Part shown: in pieces, positions 1 to 8,045 of the stretch
Layout of the letters: each line of letters opens with the position of its first letter
Numbering within the stretch: position 1 is the first letter of the stretch
NCBI RefSeq assembly: GCF_030580855.1
Contig: NZ_JAUQOP010000010.1
Coordinates: 1-64,000 of the forward strand
DNA length: 64,000 nt
Direction of reading: 5' to 3'
Origin: Pseudomonas citrullilanati
GTDB taxonomy: Bacteria; Pseudomonadota; Gammaproteobacteria; Pseudomonadales; Pseudomonadaceae
Made by a program: the position numbers and the translations under genes
The notes under the pieces: generated by a model
Told to the model about the DNA's origin: nothing
Databases searched by the model: none
What the model saw: only the letters and a program-made list of their open reading frames with translations

Positions 1-31
1 AAAAAGGAAGGAAAGTATTAATATCGCGCAT

Positions 32-94
32 AAGAACGCCGGTTTGTTAGATGTGTTTGCTCGCACGAACATCATCAACCAAATCGGCGTTCTT
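32..94. other. Long imperfect hairpin upstream of zntB
   Basis: Bases 32-41 and 85-94 are perfect 10-bp inverted complements. Pairing continues inward (42-45 with 81-84, one G-U), and the loop contains a further short inverted pair (GATGT with ACATC). The whole forms a rod of about 63 bases. It lacks the clean U-tract of a standard terminator, although T-rich sequence follows. It may be the terminator of a gene left of the window or a structured leader. Bases 95-252 hold only a short T-run near 130 and the approach to zntB. Confidence 0.45.
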
Positions 95-252
95 GTTTCT
101 GTGTTTCCCGGGATTCCGTGAAGAACCTTTTTTTTGCCTGGAAGAAACCCGGCCGCCACCCACACCTGTCACAAAAGCATCAAGAAAGCTTGCGATGATG
201 CCACCCAAGTGAACCTGTAGCCGCGACAGGCACTTGCCGCCAGCGAGCCTTC

Positions 253-1275
253 ATGAATCACAGCATCGATCAAAGCCACCGCGATCCGGACCTGTTCGGC
301 CTGCTCTACGGGTTTCGTTTCCGCCCCGGCGAGCGAGGGCAGGAAATCGATTCGGCCCAAGCCCTGCGAAGCCTGCAACAACCGCAAAACGCCGATGAGT
401 TTCTCTGGCTGCACCTGAACCTGGCCCATGCCGCGTGCGAACGCTGGATGAAAAGTCACCTGGCGTTGCCGCAGGAATTCTTCGAAGCCTTGCACGAAGG
501 CTCGCGCTCGACCCGCATCGAACACGTGGATTCAGCACTGCTGGCGGTGGTCAACGATGTGGTGTTCAACCTGAGCAACCTGGTGTCCTCGGACGTCTCC
601 ACGTTGTGGGTGTGCGTCCACAGTCGGTTGATCGTCAGTGCGCGCCTGCAACCGTTGCACTCGGTCGATAAGTTGCGCTCGTCGGTCAAGGCCGGCGAAT
701 GCTTTCGCTCGCCGTTGGAATTGCTCGTGCACCTGCTGCGCGACCAGGGCGAGGTGCTGACCCAGATCGTGCGCAAGACCAGCCTCAGCGTCGATCAGAT
801 CGAAGACCAATTGCTCTCTTCGCGGCTGTCCACCAACCGCGCCGAGCTGGGCAGCCAGCGCCGCGTGCTGGTGCGCCTGCAACGGTTGCTGGCGCTGGAG
901 CCGGGCTCGCTGCTGCGCCTGCTCAACCGTCCGCCGCAATGGTTGCAGAAAGAAGACGTCAAGGAGCTGCGCAAATCCACTGAGGAATTCGCCCTGATCA
1001 TCAACGACCTGACCGCGCTGGGCGAACGGATCAAGCTGTTGCAGGAAGAAATCGCCGCCAACCTCAACGAACAAAGCAACCGCACCCTGTTCACCCTGAC
1101 GGTGGTCACGGTGCTGGCCTTGCCCATCAACATCATTGCCGGGTTCTTCGGCATGAACGTTGGCGGCGTGCCCTTGGCCACCGACCCCGAGGGCTTCTGG
1201 ATCCTCGTGGCACTGGTGGCGACCTTCACCCTGATTGCCGGCCGCTGGGCGTTTCGCAAGCGGCGCGATTATTGA
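253..1275 (+). CDS. zntB: Zinc transporter ZntB-like, CorA family
   Basis: A 340-residue inner-membrane protein of the CorA metal-transporter family. The first 280 residues or so form a hydrophilic, helix-rich cytoplasmic domain. Two C-terminal membrane helices follow (about 284-304 and 314-334), with the signature GMN tripeptide at the end of the first (FFGMNVGG). The length and the loop after GMN fit ZntB, which moves Zn2+, better than a true Mg2+ CorA, but substrate cannot be proved from sequence. The start is the ATG at 253; an in-frame alternative is not obvious. The gene converges on the chemoreceptor gene, with a hairpin between them. Confidence 0.85.
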   Translation: MNHSIDQSHRDPDLFGLLYGFRFRPGERGQEIDSAQALRSLQQPQNADEFLWLHLNLAHAACERWMKSHLALPQEFFEALHEGSRSTRIEHVDSALLAVVNDVVFNLSNLVSSDVSTLWVCVHSRLIVSARLQPLHSVDKLRSSVKAGECFRSPLELLVHLLRDQGEVLTQIVRKTSLSVDQIEDQLLSSRLSTNRAELGSQRRVLVRLQRLLALEPGSLLRLLNRPPQWLQKEDVKELRKSTEEFALIINDLTALGERIKLLQEEIAANLNEQSNRTLFTLTVVTVLALPINIIAGFFGMNVGGVPLATDPEGFWILVALVATFTLIAGRWAFRKRRDY

Positions 1276-1304
1276 GCCAAGGTTCGCTGGAAAACAGAAT
1301 GTTC

Positions 1305-1332
1305 GTGGCGAGGCAGCTTTCTGCCTCGCCAC
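1305..1332. terminator. Bidirectional hairpin terminator between zntB and the MCP gene
   Basis: A perfect 12-bp inverted repeat (GTGGCGAGGCAG / CTGCCTCGCCAC) with a CTTT loop lies between two convergent genes. There is no long U-tract, so termination may be modest. Confidence 0.55.
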
Positions 1333-1362
1333 AGGTTCAACGATCAGTCCCTTCGCCTGGTA

Positions 1363-2988
1363 TCAGGCGCTCAAGCGCGCCGTCACTTCATTCAACTGCC
1401 CCGACAAGCCGTGCAGGTCGCGACTGGCCGCTTCGGTGCGTTGCACGTTCTCCTGGTTGGTGCTGGCGATGCAGGTGATTTCGGTCAGGTTGCGCGAAAT
1501 GTCCTCGGCCACCGACGTCTGCTCCTCCGCCGCCGTGGCGATCTGGCGGTTCATGTCGCGGATCGCTTCGACAGCCTGGGTGATGCGTTCGAGCATCGCG
1601 CCGGCCTGGGTCACTTGCTCCACGCTCTCTTCGCTGCGCGACTGACCGCTCTCGATGGCCTGGGCCGCGTCCACCGCGCCGGTTTGCACGGTCTGGATGA
1701 TCTGGTTGATCTCGATGATGGACGAAGCCGTGCGCTGGGCCAGACTGCGCACTTCATCGGCCACCACGGCGAACCCGCGCCCTGCCTCGCCGGCCCGGGC
1801 GGCTTCGATGGCGGCGTTGAGGGCCAGCAGGTTGGTCTGTTCGGCGATCCCGCGGATCACTTCCAGCACCTTGCCGATACGACCGCTGTCGGTTTCCAGG
1901 CGGCGAATCACCGTGGCCGTGTTGGCGATTTCACCGCGCATCCGGGTGATGGTGTGGATGGTCCCCTGCATGACTTTCTCGCCCTGTTGGGCCGAGTGGT
2001 CGGCGTCATCGGCCGCCCGCGCCGCGTCGGCGGCATGGCGCGCGACTTCCTGGGCCGTGGCGGACATTTCGTTCATCGCCGTCGCCACCTGGTCAGTCCG
2101 TTCGAACTGTTCGTGGGTGCCCTGGCTCATCAGGCTGGCGATGGCATTGAGTTCACCGCTGGCGCTGTCCAGCTCAGTGGCGCTGCGTTGCAGGCGGGTG
2201 AAGGTTTCGGCGAGGAAATCCCGCAGGGTATTGGCCGCGAGAGCCAGGTCACCCAATTCGTCCCGGCGATGGCTCACCACCCGATCGGCGAAACGCCCGC
2301 GGCTCAGTTGGGTGACATATTGGATAAGGCTGCGGATCGGCTGCACCAGGTTGCGATTGACCAGCCACAGGCTGAGCAACCCGATCACCAGGCCCGACAC
2401 CAGCATGATCGCGATGCCCGACAGGATCGTGCGATCGGCACCGGCACTGATCAGCAGCGATTGCTCGTCGCCCTGCTTATGCAGGTCCAGCACCAGTTCG
2501 CTCATTTGCTCACTGGTCGCGCGGTCGACGCCCTTGACCGCCGAGTCGCCCGCCGTGGCATCGCCACCGGCGGCCACGAAGGCATCGCGCCCTTTCTGGT
2601 AAGCGGCGCCCAACTGGCGGTGCTCGTCGCGCAGGCGTTCGATGCGAGCCCTGAACGAGGCGGAAAGGTCTTTTTGGCCGACCAGCCGGCCCAGGATGTC
2701 CTGGACATCGCGCTGGCGCTCCTCGAACTGCGCCCAGTACTTGTCCCGGTCCGCCGGCTGCTTGCCACGCAGCAGGACGTTCTTCCATTCCTGGACTTGC
2801 ACCTTGAATTGCAGGTTGGCCTCGTCGATCAATTGCGAAGCGCGCAACGGACCGTCGATCAGGCTGCGATAGTTCTGCACGCCTTGGGAAAGGAAATGAA
2901 ACGAGGCCAGGGCAATCAACAGCATGGCCAGCAAGCTGGCACCGAGCAGGGCAAGAATCTGCGCACGCAAGGATTTTTGTAGAAACAT
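1363..2988 (-). CDS. Methyl-accepting chemotaxis protein
   Basis: A 541-residue chemoreceptor. An N-terminal membrane helix (about residues 8-30) precedes a periplasmic, helix-rich ligand-binding region of about 160 residues containing the segment [13 protein letters not shown], seen in many pseudomonad four-helix receptors. A second membrane helix (about 195-215) leads to a HAMP domain and the long cytoplasmic signalling hairpin. Its tip contains the canonical [19 protein letters not shown] stretch that contacts CheA and CheW. The start at 2988 (MFLQKSL) is preferred over an in-frame GTG 36 bases upstream, because it puts a normal short cytoplasmic N-terminus before the first helix. The ligand is unknown. 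No chemotaxis gene is adjacent, so it is an orphan receptor. Confidence 0.92.
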   Translation of the reverse strand: MFLQKSLRAQILALLGASLLAMLLIALASFHFLSQGVQNYRSLIDGPLRASQLIDEANLQFKVQVQEWKNVLLRGKQPADRDKYWAQFEERQRDVQDILGRLVGQKDLSASFRARIERLRDEHRQLGAAYQKGRDAFVAAGGDATAGDSAVKGVDRATSEQMSELVLDLHKQGDEQSLLISAGADRTILSGIAIMLVSGLVIGLLSLWLVNRNLVQPIRSLIQYVTQLSRGRFADRVVSHRRDELGDLALAANTLRDFLAETFTRLQRSATELDSASGELNAIASLMSQGTHEQFERTDQVATAMNEMSATAQEVARHAADAARAADDADHSAQQGEKVMQGTIHTITRMRGEIANTATVIRRLETDSGRIGKVLEVIRGIAEQTNLLALNAAIEAARAGEAGRGFAVVADEVRSLAQRTASSIIEINQIIQTVQTGAVDAAQAIESGQSRSEESVEQVTQAGAMLERITQAVEAIRDMNRQIATAAEEQTSVAEDISRNLTEITCIASTNQENVQRTEAASRDLHGLSGQLNEVTARLSA

Positions 2989-3308
2989 GGGAGAAGTCTC
3001 ACGGCTATGAAAAGGAGGCGACACGCGTCACGGTACGAACGGACTTCCCTGTTCAGCGTCGCAATCAAATGCGGGCGATACCTAACCCATCGGCCCTGGG
3101 CAGGCCTTCTTGAGCCGGTTCGACGATCGGTAATCCGGCCCGCAGTCACCACCGGCCGGCACTGTCCATGACCTGTCCAGACAACCCCTTTTGTCGCCCC
3201 GGCGGGATTTAAAAGTCTGTTTGTCATTTCTCTTGGGGTATCCTGCGCCTGCTTTGTTAAAGCGCGGATCTACCAGATCTACCCCACAGACCTTGCGAGG
3301 AGCGCGAT
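2989..3308. other. Intergenic region between divergent MCP and small-ORF genes
   Basis: About 320 bases. It should hold the promoters of the receptor (leftward) and of the small gene at 3309 (rightward). A T-rich patch at 3205-3240 followed by TATCCT at 3239 could be a promoter, but no well-spaced -35 box is visible. No ORF with plausible coding properties. Confidence 0.4.
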
Positions 3309-3452
3309 ATGCACGAGATTCCCAATCTCCCCTTCCCAAGCCTGCACAACACTGAGCAGACGTCCACGCTACAAGCCGGGGGGCAGGCAAACGCCCGACA
3401 ACCCGAACCGAAAGAAGCCACTGAACGCCGCCAGGCCGACAGCGAAGACTGA
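3309..3452 (+). CDS. Small hydrophilic hypothetical protein, 47 aa
   Basis: A 47-codon ORF beginning MHEIPNLPFPSLH and ending in a polar, Gln/Arg/Glu-rich tail. A good ribosome-binding site (GAGGAG) sits seven to eight bases before the ATG. It has no signal peptide, membrane segment or cysteines. Composition suggests a disordered protein after a short hydrophobic N-terminus. I recall similar short proteins in other pseudomonads, but no function. It lies just upstream of another tiny gene, separated by a strong hairpin. Confidence 0.55.
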   Translation: MHEIPNLPFPSLHNTEQTSTLQAGGQANARQPEPKEATERRQADSED

Positions 3453-3471
3453 CCCACCGCGTAACCAGACC

Positions 3472-3503
3472 GTGTGGAAAGCGCTAAGATGCGCTTTCCA
3501 CAC
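3472..3503. terminator. Perfect 13-bp hairpin between two small genes
   Basis: Arms 3472-3484 and 3491-3503 are exactly complementary, with a six-base loop. It follows the stop of the 47-aa gene by 20 bases and precedes the ATG at 3525 by 21 bases. No U-tract follows, so it may be a weak terminator, an mRNA-stability element or a regulator binding palindrome. Confidence 0.5.
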
Positions 3504-3524
3504 TGCCTGAATGCCGAGCCCCCG

Positions 3525-3719
3525 ATGACCGATGACACCTCCCCCTTCAACGAAGCCCAGGCCAGCGTCCTGATCGGCACGGCCGAGAAAATGGTCGAGA
3601 TCTGGACTCGCCTGTCGCCCGAGAAACAAGCCACGCTGCTGGCCCGTTTCGGGACCGAGGAAAACGCCCTGGCCGCCCTGGTCACCAGCCACCTGGTCAG
3701 CGGACAAGCCACTGACTGA
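3525..3719 (+). CDS. Small hypothetical protein, 64 aa
   Basis: A 64-residue acidic protein starting MTDDTSPFNEAQ, with a predicted helical body (SVLIGTAEKMVEIW, LSPEKQATLLARF, ALAALVTSHLV). No signal sequence or membrane helix. The in-frame GTG at 3474 would place the perfect hairpin inside the coding region and give a poor N-terminus, so the ATG at 3525 is chosen. Helical periodicity and codon use look genuine. No family is recognised. Confidence 0.6.
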   Translation: MTDDTSPFNEAQASVLIGTAEKMVEIWTRLSPEKQATLLARFGTEENALAALVTSHLVSGQATD

Positions 3720-3820
3720 GCCGCCGTTCGGCAAATAGTTTTACTTTTCCACGCCTTGCCCCACGGTCGCCGTTATCATAAGCAGCCTATCTATTACTGC
3801 TGCTCCGCGGACCCTTCCCC

Positions 3821-5011
3821 ATGCCAGATTCCCAGCGCCCCTTGGCGGTCACGCTGCAAGTTGTTTCCATCGTCCTGTTCACGTTCATTGGCTACCTGAA
3901 TGTCGGTATTCCACTGGCCGTACTGCCCGGGTACGTCCATGGCGAGCTGGGTTTCGGCGCGGTCATCGCCGGGCTGGTGATCAGCGTCCAGTACCTCGCT
4001 ACCCTGCTCAGCCGCCCCTATGCGGGCAGGATCATCGATAACCTGGGGAGCAAGCGGGCGGTCATGATCGGCCTCGCCGGCTGCGGCCTGAGTGGTGTGT
4101 TCATGCTGGTGTCGGCCTGGACGCCGAGCCTGCCGATGCTCAGCCTGGCCAGCCTATTCATCGGCCGCCTGGTGCTGGGCAGCGCGGAAAGCCTCGTTGG
4201 CTCGGGCTCCATCGGCTGGGGCATCGGCCGGGTTGGCGCGGCGAACACCGCCAAGGTCATTTCCTGGAACGGCATCGCCAGCTACGGTGCACTGGCGATC
4301 GGCGCACCGCTGGGGGTGTGGCTGGTGAATACGCTGGGGCTGTGGAGCATGGGTGCCGGCATCATCCTGCTGGCCTCGTTGGGCCTCGCGCTGGCCTGGC
4401 CGAAACTGGCCGCGCCCATCGTCGCCGGCGAGCGCTTGCCGTTCATGCACGTGCTGGGGCGCGTCCTGCCTCATGGCTGCGGCCTGGCCCTGGGTTCCAT
4501 CGGCTTCGGCACCATCGCCACCTTCATCACCCTGTACTACGCCACCCAGCACTGGGAAAACGCCGTGCTGTGCCTGAGCCTGTTCGGCGCCAGCTTCATC
4601 GGCGCGCGGTTGCTGTTCGGCAACCTGATCAACCGCCTGGGTGGCTTTCGCGTGGCGATCGCCTGCCTGTCGGTGGAAGTGCTCGGCCTGTTGCTGCTGT
4701 GGCTGGCGCCCGATGCCCATTGGGCCCTGGCGGGCGCGGCGTTGAGCGGTTTCGGCTTTTCCCTGGTGTTCCCGGCGCTGGGCGTGGAGGCGGTCAACCT
4801 GGTGCCCGCATCCAGTCGCGGCGCGGCGGTGGGGGCCTATTCCCTGTTCATCGATCTTTCCCTGGGCATCACCGGGCCGCTGGCCGGCGCGATTGCCGCA
4901 GGCTTCGGCTTCGCCTCGATCTTCCTGTTCGCGGCCTTGGCAGCCTTGGGCGGATTGGCGTTGAGCGTGTACCTGTACCGCCAGGCGCCGAAGTCCCGCG
5001 AGGCGCGCTAG
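3821..5011 (+). CDS. MFS transporter, YhhS/YfcJ type
   Basis: A 396-residue protein with twelve predicted membrane helices. The cytoplasmic loop after helix 2 carries a major-facilitator signature ([17 protein letters not shown]). The second half repeats the pattern weakly. Overall length and the N-terminal [18 protein letters not shown] segment resemble the YhhS/YfcJ subgroup, whose members are poorly characterised drug or sugar exporters. The stop codon overlaps the stop of the convergent arfB by four bases, so no terminator fits between them. Substrate unknown. Confidence 0.85.
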   Translation: MPDSQRPLAVTLQVVSIVLFTFIGYLNVGIPLAVLPGYVHGELGFGAVIAGLVISVQYLATLLSRPYAGRIIDNLGSKRAVMIGLAGCGLSGVFMLVSAWTPSLPMLSLASLFIGRLVLGSAESLVGSGSIGWGIGRVGAANTAKVISWNGIASYGALAIGAPLGVWLVNTLGLWSMGAGIILLASLGLALAWPKLAAPIVAGERLPFMHVLGRVLPHGCGLALGSIGFGTIATFITLYYATQHWENAVLCLSLFGASFIGARLLFGNLINRLGGFRVAIACLSVEVLGLLLLWLAPDAHWALAGAALSGFGFSLVFPALGVEAVNLVPASSRGAAVGAYSLFIDLSLGITGPLAGAIAAGFGFASIFLFAALAALGGLALSVYLYRQAPKSREAR

Positions 5012-5421
5012 AAATCCACCTTGCCGCGCCCCGCCTTGATCGAGCCGCGCTTGGTCTTGGACTCCAGGCGGCGCTTTTTCGAGCCCAGGGTCGGCTTGGT
5101 CGGGCGACGCTTCTTCTCGACCTTGGTGGCGCCCTGGATCAGCTCGACCAGGCGCTCCAGGGCGTCGGCCCGATTCTGTTCCTGGGTGCGGTACTGCTGG
5201 GCCTTGATGATCAACACGCCGTCGCCGGTGATGCGACTGTCACGCAGGGCCAGCAAGCGCTCCTTGTAGAACTCGGGCAATGACGAGGCCGGGATATCGA
5301 AGCGCAGGTGCACGGCGCTGGACACCTTGTTGACGTTTTGCCCCCCGGCCCCCTGGGCGCGGATGGCCGTCAGCTCGATCTCGGCGTCCGGGATGTGCAC
5401 AGTGTTGGAAATCGCCAGCAT
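5008..5421 (-). CDS. arfB: Peptidyl-tRNA hydrolase ArfB (ribosome rescue)
   Basis: A 137-residue class-I release-factor-like protein that hydrolyses peptidyl-tRNA on ribosomes stalled at mRNA ends. The catalytic GGQ is in [11 protein letters not shown] near residue 27. It lacks the codon-recognition domains of RF1/RF2. The last 25-30 residues are strongly basic (KKRR, SKKRR, KTKRG), the tail that threads into the empty mRNA channel. The start at 5421 gives the family length (about 140 aa); the longer reading from 5472 adds 17 unrelated residues. It converges on and overlaps the MFS gene. Confidence 0.93.
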   Translation of the reverse strand: MLAISNTVHIPDAEIELTAIRAQGAGGQNVNKVSSAVHLRFDIPASSLPEFYKERLLALRDSRITGDGVLIIKAQQYRTQEQNRADALERLVELIQGATKVEKKRRPTKPTLGSKKRRLESKTKRGSIKAGRGKVDF

Positions 5422-5481
5422 GGGAAAGGGTCCGCTATCAGGCCCCACAGGATACCGCGAATCCCTGCACAACCCCCATTC

Positions 5482-5573
5482 CCTGTGGGAGCGAGCCTGT
5501 TCGCGATAGCGGTGTGTCAGTCGTTAAGATATTGGCTGTGGAGCCGCCATCGCGAGCAAGCTCGCTCCCACAG
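5482..5573. repeat. REP doublet (REPIN)
   Basis: Two copies of a GC-rich repeat with core GGGAGCGAGCCTGTTCGCGA / TCGCGAGCAAGCTCGCTCCC lie in opposite orientation around an unrelated spacer. This is the arrangement of REP doublets in fluorescent pseudomonads, which are mobilised in trans by RAYT transposases. No RAYT gene is in this window. Confidence 0.85.
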
Positions 5574-5597
5574 AGGAATACTGTCTTGCCTGAAATA

Positions 5598-5628
5598 CGA
5601 CAAACCCGGCACTCGGCCGGGTTGTCGT
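5598..5628 (-). terminator. Hairpin terminator of aroP
   Basis: A GC-rich stem (GCCGGGTT with AAACCCGGC, extended by ACGAC/GTCGT with one bulged base) lies 14 bases beyond the aroP stop. The following T-tract is weak. Confidence 0.6.
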
Positions 5629-5641
5629 AGTCCAACAGGGC

Positions 5642-7060
5642 TTACTTGGCAGCTGCCGCCACGGCCAGTTCCTGCCGTGCACTGCGCTTGTTCTTGATCA
5701 CGTAGCACACCGCCATGAACGCCAGCCACACCGGGATCGCGTACACCGAGACCTGGATGCCGGGGATCAGCAACATCACGCCGAGGATGAACACCACGAA
5801 CCCCAGGCAGAGGTAGTTGCCGTAGGGATACCACAGCGCCTTGAACAACGGCACCTGGCCGGTCTGGTTCATGTGCTGGCGGAACTTGAAGTGCGAGTAG
5901 CTGATCATCGCCCAGTTGATCACCAGGGTCGCGACCACCAGCGACATCAGCAGCTCCAGCGCATGCTGCGGGATCAGGTAGTTCAACAGCACCGCCACCA
6001 GCGTGATCGCGGCCGAGGCCAGGATCGAGCGGACCGGCACGCCGCGCTTGTCGATCTTGGCCAGGGCCCGCGGCGCATCGCCCTGCTCGGCCATGCCCAG
6101 CAGCATGCGGCTGTTGCAGTAGGTGCCGCTGTTGTACACCGACAATGCAGCGGTCAGGACCACGAAGTTGAGGATGTGCGCGGCCGTGTTGCTGCCCAGC
6201 ATCGAGAACACCTGCACGAACGGGCTGCCGCTGTAGGCGTCGCCGGAGGCATTGAGGGTGTTCAGCAAGCTGTCCCATGGAGTCAGGGACAACAGCACCA
6301 CCAGGGCGCCGATGTAGAAAATCAGGATCCGGTAGATCACCTGGTTGATGGCCTTGGGAATCACGGTCTTCGGCTTGTCGGCCTCGGCGGCGGTGAAGCC
6401 GAGCATTTCCAGGCCACCGAAGGAAAACATGATGATCGCCATGGCCATGACCAGGCCGCTGACGCCATTGGGGAAGAAACCACCGTGTGACCACAGGTTG
6501 GTCACCGACGCCTGCGGCCCGCCATGGCCGCTGACCAGCAGGTAGCTGCCCAGGGCGATCATGCCAACAATCGCCACGACCTTGATGATCGCGAACCAGA
6601 ACTCGGCTTCACCGAAGACTTTGACGTTGGCCAGGTTGATGGCGTTGATCAGGATGAAGAACGCCGCCGCCGAGGCCCAGGTCGGGATGTCCGGTGCCCA
6701 GTAGTGAATGTACTTGCCCACGGCGGTCAGCTCGGACATGCCCACCAGGATGTAGAGAATCCAGCAGTTCCAACCGGACAGGAAGCCGGCGAAACCGCCC
6801 CAGTACTTGTGGGCAAAGTGACTGAAGGACCCGGCCACCGGCTCTTCGACGATCATTTCGCCCAGCTGGCGCATGATCATGAAGGCGATGAAGCCGCAGA
6901 TGGCGTAGCCGAGGATCATCGACGGGCCGGCCGACTTCAGCACCCCCGCCGACCCCAGGAACAGCCCGGTACCGATGGCGCCGCCGAGGGCGATCAATTG
7001 GATGTGGCGATTTTTCAGGCCGCGTTTCAGCTCGCCTGAATGCGAGTTTGGTCCACTCAT
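5642..7060 (-). CDS. aroP: Aromatic amino acid permease AroP
   Basis: A 472-residue amino acid-polyamine-organocation permease with twelve membrane helices. The N-terminal LKRGLKNRHIQLIALGGAIG stretch, the EEPVAGSFSHFAHKYWGGFAG segment and the AAEADKPKTVIPKAINQVIYR loop match what I remember of E. coli AroP closely. It is a proton symporter for Phe, Tyr and Trp. The ATG at 7060 (MSGPNS) is preferred over an upstream in-frame TTG, because it gives the usual N-terminus. It is transcribed leftward from a long spacer with a TyrR/PhhR-like palindrome 430 bases upstream. A closely related GabP- or PheP-type permease is the main alternative. Confidence 0.85.
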   Translation of the reverse strand: MSGPNSHSGELKRGLKNRHIQLIALGGAIGTGLFLGSAGVLKSAGPSMILGYAICGFIAFMIMRQLGEMIVEEPVAGSFSHFAHKYWGGFAGFLSGWNCWILYILVGMSELTAVGKYIHYWAPDIPTWASAAAFFILINAINLANVKVFGEAEFWFAIIKVVAIVGMIALGSYLLVSGHGGPQASVTNLWSHGGFFPNGVSGLVMAMAIIMFSFGGLEMLGFTAAEADKPKTVIPKAINQVIYRILIFYIGALVVLLSLTPWDSLLNTLNASGDAYSGSPFVQVFSMLGSNTAAHILNFVVLTAALSVYNSGTYCNSRMLLGMAEQGDAPRALAKIDKRGVPVRSILASAAITLVAVLLNYLIPQHALELLMSLVVATLVINWAMISYSHFKFRQHMNQTGQVPLFKALWYPYGNYLCLGFVVFILGVMLLIPGIQVSVYAIPVWLAFMAVCYVIKNKRSARQELAVAAAAK

Positions 7061-7492
7061 GAAAAGGGTCTCACGCAAGGTTTGATGATGTTCGTAGGAC
7101 GTTGCCGCTCAAATGGATTTCAAGCAGCGCCCATCAAACCCCAGCGCAGGCACCAGGAATTCAGCGTATTTACAACAGTCATGCGTCACCTGTTTGTTTT
7201 TATCTGTGACGAAATCGAACCCGACACGCTTGTGACGTGGCGGAATGAGCAAGGCGGATAGCCTTGAGGGTGCGTGGGTACGCGAAGGGTCACAGTAAAA
7301 CGCGGCGCATTGTACACCGCCGACCTTTTGCCGCCAGACACCCTCCCAAGGCATGGCAGGCATCTGAACCTGACCAGAAGGCGGATACAAGCCGCTCCAT
7401 CGCCTCGAAAAACACCGTTTGAGGGCTCTATTGGAAGCTTTTTCTTACATCTGCCGGGAGGTGCGCCTGAGGTCGAATCGCTCGCCGGGTTT

Positions 7493-7510
7493 CGTAAATA
7501 TTTCTTTACG
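7493..7510. promoter_or_regulatory. TyrR/PhhR-like box
   Basis: CGTAAA, six bases, TTTACG. This is a symmetric palindrome differing from the TyrR/PhhR consensus (TGTAAA-N6-TTTACA) only at the two outer bases. PhhR controls aromatic amino acid genes in Pseudomonas, and aroP lies to the left. The distance to aroP (over 430 bases) is large, so it may act on the rightward peptide gene or be fortuitous. Confidence 0.4.
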
Positions 7511-7675
7511 ACGCGTAACGGGTTTTTTCCATGTAGGAATTTTCTGTCATCCGTCTGGAAATTGACGGTAGGAAGCTAGCTAATGAATAAACCCCACAGC
7601 CATTTGTTTTTCATGAGCAAAAAATCCCGCCAGAAATGGAACAAAAAGTTCATCTGAAAAAATAAAAATTATTTT

Positions 7676-7704
7676 TTGCATTCCAAAAAACCCTCGACTA
7701 GGTT
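7676..7704 (+). promoter_or_regulatory. Candidate promoter of the 45-aa peptide gene
   Basis: TTGCAT and TAGGTT are separated by 17 bases, directly downstream of a poly-A/T palindrome that could act as an UP element. Transcription from about 7711 would give a leader of roughly 108 bases. The -10 match is only moderate. Confidence 0.4.
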
Positions 7705-7818
7705 TTCACCGACTTGCCCAGGCATCGTGCCGACAAGTTTTGCGGGATCGTTTCCGGCCAGTTTTCCACTCGCCAACCGGCCCGCTCATTTCCGTAAAAG
7801 TCCTCTAGGAGATTCACT

Positions 7819-7956
7819 ATGCAAGCACTGGACAAAGACTTGGAAACCGAACTGCAACTGGACGAATGGTTTGAAGCGCCAACCCATGAAGCCGCTGTTG
7901 AAATGATGCAAGCCGACGCGGTCGTTCCGTTCGGCACGGCGATGTGGCCTCTGTAG
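7819..7956 (+). CDS. 45-aa acidic peptide, possible RiPP-like precursor
   Basis: A 45-codon ORF with a good ribosome-binding site (AGGAGA, six bases before the ATG). The N-terminal 34 residues are strongly acidic (five Glu or Asp in MQALDKDLETEL alone) and likely helical. The last eleven residues, VVPFGTAMWPL, are uncharged and hydrophobic with Gly, Trp and Pro. A charged leader followed by a neutral C-terminal core is the layout of many ribosomally made, modified peptides. The next gene, 89 bases downstream on the same strand, encodes an enzyme of the M29/NicX fold. I do not recognise the family. There is no cysteine and no classical secretion signal. Confidence 0.65.
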   Translation: MQALDKDLETELQLDEWFEAPTHEAAVEMMQADAVVPFGTAMWPL

Positions 7957-8045
7957 GCACAGCCCGGCGGGGTCGGTCCGGCCGGTCGACTCCGCCACTT
8001 TTGCCGTTGTCAGGGAAGCCAACCATTTGTCAGGGAAGAACAAGC

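Larger units (their letters stand above)
7061..7818. other. Long regulatory spacer between aroP and the peptide gene
   Basis: About 760 bases with no convincing gene. The half near aroP has ordinary GC content. The stretch from about 7430 to 7720 is notably AT-rich for this genome, including a 9-bp AT palindrome (AAAAAATAA, three bases, TTATTTTTT) at 7657-7677 just upstream of a promoter-like sequence. It also contains a TyrR/PhhR-like palindrome. ORFs present here have poor codon use and no family resemblance. Confidence 0.6.

Noticed and set aside
5472..5640. Possible CRISPR-like repeats
   Set aside because: Repeats are inverted pairs with irregular spacing, no direct array and no cas genes; they are REP elements.
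7274..7579. 101-codon frame in the spacer before the peptide gene
   Set aside because: No ribosome-binding site, mixed composition, and it overlaps the TyrR-like palindrome and AT-rich part.
7944..8045. 34-residue N-terminal extension of the M29-like protein
   Set aside because: It overlaps the end of the peptide gene, is Arg/Pro-rich, and has no ribosome-binding site. MDTQRAISHF at 8046 is a better start.
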